From Tulasnella sp. 424 (taxonomy: Eukaryota > Basidiomycota > Agaricomycetes > Cantharellales > Tulasnellaceae): DNA of 64,000 bases. Below are positions 56,627 to 64,000 of the stretch, piece after piece (position 1 is the first letter of the stretch; each line of letters begins with the position of its first letter). A program made the translations under genes and the position numbers. Under the pieces are notes generated by a model. It saw only the letters and a program-made list of their open reading frames with translations. It had not been told where the DNA came from and searched no databases. The DNA is taken from positions 124,001 through 188,000 of the forward strand of contig WSUB01000043.1 of NCBI GenBank assembly GCA_019633425.1, given 5' to 3'.

Positions 56627-56915
56627 AGCTGAGGACCTTGGTGGTGATGTGGCTGTAGTAGGAGGCCCACGAGAGCCGCTATAGGGGCATGCACCCGAGG
56701 ACTGGGGCGTGTAAGTAAAGTAGAAAACACACGCACGAAGTCTTTGGGGACCTTTCGTCACGTTTCTGACTAAACACCGTTTATCGCCGTGTCAGGGACT
56801 ATGAGTGGATTATTGTTCGTGTCGACTCTCCCATAATCAGCGCGCTGACTCCTGAGTTCCATATGCTTCGTTCTTTCCCAACCATAACACTCTGGACTTT
56901 GAACTGCTCCAAACG
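56627..56915. promoter_or_regulatory. Divergent promoter, START protein / pyridoxal kinase
   Basis: This short 289-base region must serve both outward-reading genes. No clear TATA box is seen. Confidence 0.4.
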
Positions 56916-58383
56916 ATGAGCTTGCCTGAACCACGTCGAGTCCTCTCCATCCAATCCCACGTCGTCAGCGGATACGTCGGTGAGTCTTAGATTAATTTTG
57001 GCGGATCATATGACGATGTCCGCGGCTTCTAAAGACACGTTACTCGGTCCTGTCAGGCAATCGAGCAGCGACCTTTCCACTTGAAGTTTTGGGCTGGGAC
57101 GTCGATCCTGTTAATACCGTTCAATATTCTAATCATGCAGGTGTGTGAATGGCGCGGGGATCGTCGTTCGAGACCCAGACATTCGCTGAGCGTGAGCCAC
57201 CCAGGCTATGGACGATTCGGAGGACCCAAAACGGATGCAGCGCAGTTGAAAGCCATATTCAAAGCTATGGAGGATAACGGTTTGATGCGCCCGGTACGAG
57301 TGCTTACTGGTGCGTGGTGTACCAACTGGACCTGCAGCATGTCTGCTGACCGAGATCCGCGCAACAGGCTTCATACCTGGAAGTGAAGCTTTGAAAGTCG
57401 TCGCCGAGCTCGTAAAGCAGCTCAAGACGACGAGGCCATCGCTGCCATATATTCTGGATCGTGCGTCCCGGTCTCCCTCAAAGTGGATATACTGTTGACG
57501 ATGGTTCTTTTGCTGCAGCCGTCATGGGCGACGAAGGGAGGATATACGTTGACGCTGACGTCGTGCCCATTTATCGGGACATGCTTCTCCCGCTGGCGAC
57601 GGTCATCACTCCAAATTGGTTCGAAGTCGAGTACGCTTCGATGGATGGGATAACCTTTCATAATGACTAACCCTCCTTTTGCTTTAGACTCTTGACTGAG
57701 ATCAAGTTAGACTCGTTACCGAGCTTGCGCTCCGCTCTACGGAAACTGCATCGCGAGTATGGCGTTCGGAGCGTGATTATCTCTTCTATACCCCCTGGCA
57801 CTCTGGAATTTCCTTCGTCAATGGGTATCAGGAGTCACCCGAACAACGAGCTTTATACACAGGATTCCTTACTCTGCCTCGCGTCGTTTGATGATGGGGC
57901 AGACGATGGGCAAGTCATCAGCCGCGTTCATGCCATGAGAGGTGAGCCCAGTCCTCGTCATGTGATTGCTCGAATTTTAATCGAGAGGACACCCCAGTTC
58001 CAAAGATCGCCGGTTACTTCTCGGGTGTCGGCGACCTGTTCTCCGCCCTTGTATGCGCATTCTTCGAGGACGAACCGTCCACTCAAAAGAGCAATGAGGA
58101 TAGCACAACCTCATCGGACCAAACACCCATCTCGCTCGCCACAGCTCGTGCCGTCAACGTAACGCACGCGGTGCTCCTAGACACGGAGCGATACTATTTA
58201 TCGTTGCCTGAAGCCGAGCGGCCGGACACAGACACGGAAAAGGACAAGGCTGATTCGAGCCGTCGACCACGCCGGATGAGGGCCCGAGAGCTGAGGATTA
58301 TCCAAGCCATCGATGTTATCCGAACCGGCTCAACTGCCTTGTTAGGGGACTTGGCGGAGTGGACGGACTTTTGGACTTCGTGA
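56916..58383 (+). CDS. Pyridoxal kinase
   Basis: Seven exons give 365 residues: 56916-56979, 57057-57140, 57205-57309, 57368-57460, 57519-57630, 57688-57941, 57998-58383. The enzyme phosphorylates pyridoxal, pyridoxine and pyridoxamine in the vitamin B6 salvage pathway. Diagnostic stretches are [20 protein letters not shown] at the start, [55 protein letters not shown], and the ribokinase-type catalytic loop [11 protein letters not shown], whose Asp activates the substrate hydroxyl. The intron at 57310-57367 also reads open in frame, but removing it restores the expected LTGFIPG sequence. A charged insertion precedes the C-terminus. Confidence 0.93.
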
Positions 58384-59310
58384 AATGATAGCTGGATTTA
58401 GATGCCGTGATCTTTGATTATAGCTGATGCGCGTTTTAGACTGTATCTCGTGATAATTAGGTCAAGGGGGCTATTCCGGGATTGTGCGGATTTGTCAAAC
58501 AAAAATCCTGGGGGAGGTCTCGGACCCAGTTGTGCTTTCAGAGAGGTAGACGCTCGGCTAATTTATGCGAGCTCGACTTCAACTCATCCCGACGTCAACA
58601 AGCGCGGTCATTAAGGGGGGGAGGACAATCCAGAGGGACCGTCGGTATACGACTGGGAGTGTTTGTCATGGCAGGTTGCGACGGTGGTGAACATGCCTCA
58701 TTGTTACATCGCGACGCGTCGTCGGTCCCATGTCCGTAATCTCCGCGTGTTGCAGCTTCACCTCACCGGACGACAACCGGACCCACCCCCACAGGCTATA
58801 CACGCCCCGACTGCCCAGAATAAGCCAAAGCAGTGTTAATGCGGACATACAGCCCCTTTTCGCATTGTTCTCGTGGGCCCGCAGTCACCCAAGAAATTAC
58901 AAGAGTGTCCAAGGATTTTGATGTAGACCAATGGGCTGAATCCAGGTCCTTTGAGCAGATATCACCCAAGCGTTCTACATAAGGACATCTCACTCCCCCT
59001 GCTCTTAGCATCCTATTCCCCTTTGGTCTTTTTGCTTCTTCAGTCTGCGAATTCTTTCTCGGTCCTCGCCTTCAACACCCCCCTCTCTCTTTTTTAGTTT
59101 CAAGGGGGACAAATCTCTTTGCCTCATCCCCGCACACCCCTTTGCCTCGTCTTCCAGCCCTTTAATAGCCCCCAAGAGGTCATTCAGCCCCCATCTCCTT
59201 ATCTTTCTCCACCTTTTTATCTTCTCCTCGACGTGCCAGTCACTCGACCCACTTCTTTTTACCTCCTCACCGCTCTGCCAGTCAGTTAGCAACCACCCAC
59301 CCATTTCACC
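58384..59310. other. Gap upstream of GH16 gene
   Basis: This holds the 3' flank of pyridoxal kinase and the promoter and C/T-rich leader (about 59015-59250) of the GH16 gene. No other gene is recognised. Confidence 0.5.
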
Positions 59311-61123
59311 ATGCGACACTCTATTACGACCCTGGTCTCTACTCTCCTGCTATTCATAATTCTCTCCAGCCCGTCCGTCGACGCCAGACGCGCTAAACGA
59401 TGCATGGTTAAACGTGAGCCCCAATCAATCTCGCCTTACCCCTCGCGCGTACTAATCTGGACTGGCCGTCTCCTCCCGTGCAGCCTCTGGAACTGCCGTC
59501 GTTCTTCCCGTTGCGAATCCAGCTGAGGTATCCACTAGCCGTGAAGCGTCTGCGACAAAGGCTAAATCTTCCACCACTACATCGACGACCTCTACTCGTC
59601 GTACTCTCACTACGACTCTCACCACTACGACAACGCCTAAATCCAAACCCACCACCACCACCACTACCTCCTCTGCGGACGTCGCGGAATCGTCTCCTAA
59701 ACACGGCAATGGCAATAACAACAACGGCGACAATAATAATAACAATAACGATGACAATAATAACAATAACAACGACGACAACGGCGACGACAACCAGACC
59801 AATGTCAGGACTTACAAGGTCCAAGACCAATATCAGGGCGATAACTTCTTCGAGTGAGTACAGCCAAGCCCGTCTCAGGTTCCTCTGGGCCCCTCATTGC
59901 TGATGCATGTCGCGTGTTTTTCCTTCAGTGGCTTTGGGTTTGACGACTTTGCTGATCCAACACACGGGAACGTGAACTACCTGAAACAATCAGACGCGTT
60001 CAGTCGCGGTCTAGCCTTCGTCGACGGGGATGGGAACGCAGTCATGAAAGTCGATAACACGAACACGATAGCTACCGGCGGCAATCGAGACTCGTAAGTT
60101 TATCTTTAATTACCCGATTTTTGCAACGCACCGCCGACTAATCTCCCAACGTGCGTTTCCCCAGAGTTCGGATCTCCTCCAAAAACTCGTACACCTCGGG
60201 TTTAATCGTGCTTGACGTCGCTTCCATGCCCTTTGGGTGCGGTGTATGGCCGGCGTTCTGGACTGTGGGCGATAATTGGCCCAATGGTGGCGAGATCGAC
60301 ATCCTTGAAGGTGTTGGCAATTCAAACAACGCTCAGTACACGCTTCATACTGCCCCTGGATGTCAACTCGACACGACGTTCACCAAAGTTAGTACCCGCA
60401 AACACCGTCGGAGGTCCATCGTTCACTCGATGATTGGGAACGATCGCGAGGCGAAGCGAGTCGCGCGTGATAACGCCAACGGGTTCAGCGCGATGGCGTT
60501 CACGGGGACGATCTTGACTTCCAACTGTGACGCGACGATCAACTCGAACACGGGCTGTGGTATCAAGGATCCGAACCCTCACAGCTATGGTAGCGCGCTT
60601 AATGGGAAAGGAGGAGGCGTGTTCGCCACCTTGCTTGATAGCAATGGTGTCGCGGTCTGTACGTGCTCTCTTCGCTCCACTTGGCATATCACGAGTCTAA
60701 CCCAAATCCAATCTCTCTTGGCTCGTGTTTCCTGATCAGGGTTCTTCCCTCGAGATTCCATCCCAGATGACTTGTCCTCTCAGTCGCCTCAACCGTCGAC
60801 TTGGGGCTCACCCAAGGCGTTTTGGTCCTCGTCCACATGTCCGACCAAATCGTTCTTTGGTGCTCAGCGAATCGTGATCAACACCACGTTGTGCGGTGAT
60901 TGGGCTGGGTCGGCGTATTCGAGCGATCCGACCTGTCCTGGTACTTGCGCGGAGCGAGTTGCGGACCCTTCGAACTTTGACAGTGAGTTTTGGGATTACT
61001 TTTTTTCTCTCTCTCGCTTAATGGCGGGTTGCGTGCCTGGTAACATGAGGCTGATTGTTCGTTATTGCTTCCCGATTATCAGCTGCGCAGTGGAAAATCC
61101 GCTCTGTCACCGTCTACCAGTAA
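59311..61123 (+). CDS. Secreted GH16 endo-beta-glucanase
   Basis: Exons 59311-59413, 59484-59853, 59929-60093, 60165-60658, 60740-60982 and 61083-61123 join to 471 residues. A signal peptide (about 1-25) is followed by a long Thr/Ser/Lys and then Asn/Asp-rich stretch (about 50-155). The catalytic domain begins near FGFDDFADPTHGNVNYL and contains the GH16 motif WPNGGEIDILEGVGN, where the two Glu residues are nucleophile and acid/base. It ends FDTAQWKIRSVTVYQ. GH16 members of this group cut laminarin-like beta-1,3(4)-glucans, in fungal walls or plant material. The segment KVSTRKHRRRSIVHSM near 60385-60450 looks unlike the family; it may be an unspliced intron starting at gttagt (60388), but no acceptor fits well. 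Confidence 0.88.
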
Positions 61124-61911
61124 AACGCTCCAATGGTCCGCAGTCGTCCCCATATTTCGCCCCGACGCCTACTTTGCCCTTTCCCTTTTCTCCATTCGTC
61201 AAGATGTATCAATAGACGATTCGTGTCACTTCGACGGCTCCAGAACCACCAACCCTCCTTCAAAACTTTGTCAGCGATGTGGCTTTGCCCCGAAAGGAAA
61301 AGGACGTACGTTGCGCCGGTCGCTCGTTCCCTTTGCTTTCTTGGTCCATGGCCCTTCCGCTTCACTCTCATTTCTTGTACCACCTTATCTTCCCTCCCAT
61401 TGCAGTTTATATCTTCTTTTGTTGTATCTGTACCAACGCCCTTCCCCTCCACCCCTTTTCCTCTACTGCCTTCGTTCTTCAATGTCTTTCCTTTCCTTGT
61501 TTTTTATTCGGGGCTGGCCTTGCGTGTATGGACTGGTTCCTCATGAGCGGGCTGTTGTAGGTTGTAATTTCAAAGTAGAGTAACAAGTTCAAAAAAACAT
61601 GAAATTGCAATATTTTCTTTCTTTCACAATGTCCTTCGGAACGAGGCTCAGTTCAGATTATGACCGGGATCTTTTGGGCCGTTCTCGAGCGTTGAGGGCC
61701 CGATGAGGAAGAACCCAAACGAAGAGGAGAATAAGCATAATTGAATAAAGTTACGAGAATGGGGCGAAGTACATGATATCAGCATCAGCAATGGGGAGCA
61801 AATAAGGTGAGAGAATGATCGAGAACGAAATAATGAACAACAATGGAGTGGCATGGAGAGTTACAAGGACCCGGAGTGGTGAAACGATGAAAACCCCGTT
61901 CTCATCAACGT
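61124..61911. other. Convergent gap, GH16 / F-box gene
   Basis: This holds two 3' flanks. It is pyrimidine-rich at about 61320-61510. No other feature is recognised. Confidence 0.45.
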
Positions 61912-63533
61912 CTACGCCGTAGACGACCCCATCGAACTCCTCCCACTGCTATCGGTCTGAACAGCCTTCTCCACGACGGTCAAAACGCCCATCTGGCCCG
62001 CTCTCATCCACAACCGATTCTGCTTCCCAGCTTCCGTCATATCTCCCCAATCGTCCGACCCGACGAGGTGGAAGTGGAGGTAATCCTCCATGGGCGCGTC
62101 GATTATCGTCAATTTCTTGAGCGTCGTGCGGGGTGACGAAGCGGTCTGTGGGCGGGATTTGGTAGTTGGGGAGGGTCCAGTGGGTGATGGTGGTGGTGGG
62201 GAGATGGAGTCGAGGATGCCTGAGATGGTGTCGTAGATCGTTCCGATTGGGTGGGATGGTTCTCTAGGACTGTTTAATGGTGACGTGGATGCGGAACTGC
62301 GGGGAGTATGAGCGGGGTAGAATGCAGCGGGCGTTTGGGCGAGGGATATTCGGAGAGAGTGTAGTATGGGGGAAATTATTCGTAGGCGGTAAGCGTTGGT
62401 TGAGAGGGAGATTAAACATGACATGGAAGGTAAGGTTGAGGTGAGGGTTTTGGTTATTTGGGCGAGTTCGTCACAGTTGGAGGATGAGATTGTTAACGAT
62501 TCGAGAGTCGGTGAGAGGGAGGCGAGGCATGGTTGGAATTGGAAGGAAGTGAACAGGGATGGCACATTGATGAGTTCCAGAGAGCGTAGTCGGCTTGGGG
62601 TAGACGATGACGATGAAGAGACGAGTCGTTGGAAATGGTCGGTAGACAACCTCACACCGTCCGTCAACGCCAACGACTGCAAGTCCCATTTCGCAAAGGG
62701 TAACACGGGGTCATCCGATGAATGCCAAGCCGGGGTGGCTCTAAAATTAGTCACTTGGGTCGTATGCTTGAGCAGGAAAAGCCACCGCGCGTCATGCAAA
62801 CCGATGAGGTTGAGTTTCCGAATGGTGACGAGGTTGGGTAGTGGTGGTGGCTTGATGGAACCTTCTGAGGAGTGTACGAGGAGCATGATGGATTTGGCGT
62901 GGATGGTGAGGGAGTCAAGGGCCCTGCAGAATGGAGTGTGGCGTCAGATGGAGGGGCAACGATCGTATTAAAGACCATTGAGGAAATCAATGAAAGGAGC
63001 AAAAGCCTCCTCCCACTAAAAAAAAAAGACGGCATACGTACGTGAGTTTGGACAGGAGATGAAGTAGATTGGTATTCCCTGCTCTCTGAGCCTGAAGACG
63101 CTCTCGTTCCAGCTGTTCGGGGGAGAGTCGGATACCCGCCGCATTGTGCGTCCGAGCAGGGTCCGACCGGAGTTGTTGTGGTACCGACAAACGGATTATC
63201 TGAGAGGCAACGGATGGGACTTGGTCCACTGTTCGGACGAGGAGGTTGAGCTGTTTGATATTGGTCAGGGTGATTTGGCGGTAGAGTAAACGCTGGGCGA
63301 CTTGGTTCTGATGGAGAGAGAGGACCTTCGTCAGGGATGCCCTCCCGGTGATCTCGGAAAGGGAGTCTTCGAAGCGTACTCACCCAGTGACGATTGACGC
63401 GACTGACGGTGACCAACTGCGCGTTGTTAACCTCATCGCAGTCGCTAGCGGTGAGGAAAGAAAAGACGTGTTCGAGGATTTCGCAGATGACTTCGGACGC
63501 TTGTGACACCTTTGAAGGAGGGTGTGACGTCAT
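61912..63533 (-). CDS. F-box protein
   Basis: Three exons, 63384-63533, 63042-63307 and 61912-62923, give 475 residues. Residues 12-50 form the F-box: VICEILEHVFSFLTASDCD and LVTVSRVNRHW, continuing after the splice as NQVAQRLLYRQITLT. Two long frames in the middle compete. Only the one reading NQVAQRLLYRQITLTNIKQL joins in phase to both neighbours, so the other (DHREGIPDEG) is rejected. The C-terminal part has leucine-rich segments (LVTIRKLNLIGLHDARWLFL, LRSLELINVPSLF) and a Ser/Pro-rich stretch around residue 380. It probably serves as an SCF substrate adaptor; it is not part of the tandem array. Confidence 0.8.
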
Positions 63534-64000
63534 TGGTCGGAAAAGGATTAGCCACAGAGGTTGGTTCAGCAAGCCAATGCTCGTTGACTAACCTCGATGT
63601 CTGCAGTTGGGCCTGTAGCGTGACCGTTGATTCGAAGGAGGGCAAGGATATGCTTTCTGCGCGCACCCGGTGGTGGCCAACTTGCTCGTGCTGAATGACC
63701 CGCGCCCATGTGTAGTAGCTGATTTTTCAGGGCGAAAAGCGGGAGACGGAGAGAGAGAATAGTGGAAGGGGAGAGGGATGTGGGGGGAGAGAGGGAGAGC
63801 TGGGAGAGGGGGAAGTAATATTTGAAGGTCGGGGTGCATTTCTGGGTGATCCCTGATGTGTCGCTCTGTGTGGGGGTCCGTTGAGCAATTAACGTCCCAA
63901 TCAGGAAACAACAAGTCAAGTTGCACCCGCCACGAGGCCCCATCCTCTCCTTTTCTCTTTAGGCGCTTTACCATAGAAATGGGCCACGCGGGTTTTTTAT
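63534..64000. other. Upstream region of last F-box gene, window edge
   Basis: The + strand is purine-rich from about 63730 to 63825, which is a C/T-rich leader for the reverse-strand gene. A further upstream exon cannot be excluded. No gene is recognised before the window edge. Confidence 0.4.

Noticed and set aside
59408..59830. Reverse frame rich in Val/Ile within the GH16 gene
   Set aside because: It is antisense of the Asn/Asp/Thr-rich stretch, not a membrane protein.
62751..63380. Long middle frame of the last F-box gene (Pro/Ser-rich, with DHREGIPDEG)
   Set aside because: It cannot join the downstream exon in phase, whereas the frame NQVAQRLLYRQ joins both sides and continues the F-box.
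1..64000. CRISPR arrays, rRNA, bacterial operons, viral or toxin genes
   Set aside because: None seen; gene structure is eukaryotic throughout and the only ordered repeat is the F-box array.

Overview
This window looks like chromosomal DNA from a filamentous basidiomycete, most likely an Agaricomycete. The evidence is dense genes with many short introns (mostly 45-80 bases, with GT-AG ends), secreted cell-wall enzymes of wood and litter decayers (GH45 endoglucanase with CBM1, GH16 beta-glucanase, a PL14-like lyase), and a large set of F-box genes. The species cannot be named from the sequence alone. Exon coordinates given here were worked out by hand from splice motifs and reading-frame continuity; most add up to an exact number of codons.

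Bases 1-17340 are a tandem array of intronless F-box genes. The repeated block is type A F-box gene, type B F-box gene, then a short reverse-strand module (coiled coil plus F-box) cut off just after the F-box. Blocks start near 0.3, 5 and 9.8 kb. A fourth block has lost most of its type A gene, leaving a 3' relic next to an intact type B gene. The reverse module at the left edge may be the front of a complete gene that continues outside the window.

Bases 19-23 kb hold two convergent carbohydrate-active genes: a GH45 endoglucanase with a threonine linker and CBM1 (+), and a probable GPI-anchored PL14-like protein (-).

Bases 23-38 kb are mostly conserved cell-biology genes: a vezatin/Inp2-like membrane protein (-), actin-related protein 2 (-), the splicing factor PRP40 (-), and a LisH/SSDP-like transcriptional co-regulator rich in Pro, Gln and Gly (+).

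Bases 38-45 kb carry two further F-box genes (+ and -), a SIRT4-like sirtuin (+) and an omega-like glutathione transferase (-). The sirtuin, the transferase and PRP40 all contain very small exons (10, 16 and 24 bases). Without them, key motifs such as the transferase's CPFVQ active site disappear.

Bases 45.7-50.5 kb contain two tandem BCS1-like mitochondrial AAA ATPase paralogues (+). Bases 50.7-56.6 kb hold a very large protein (about 1834 residues) with three START-like regions and a C-terminal membrane segment (-), divergent from a pyridoxal kinase (+, 56.9-58.4 kb). A GH16 beta-glucanase (+, 59.3-61.1 kb) and another F-box gene (-, 61.9-63.5 kb) close the window. No rRNA gene, complete tRNA, CRISPR array or intact transposon was found.
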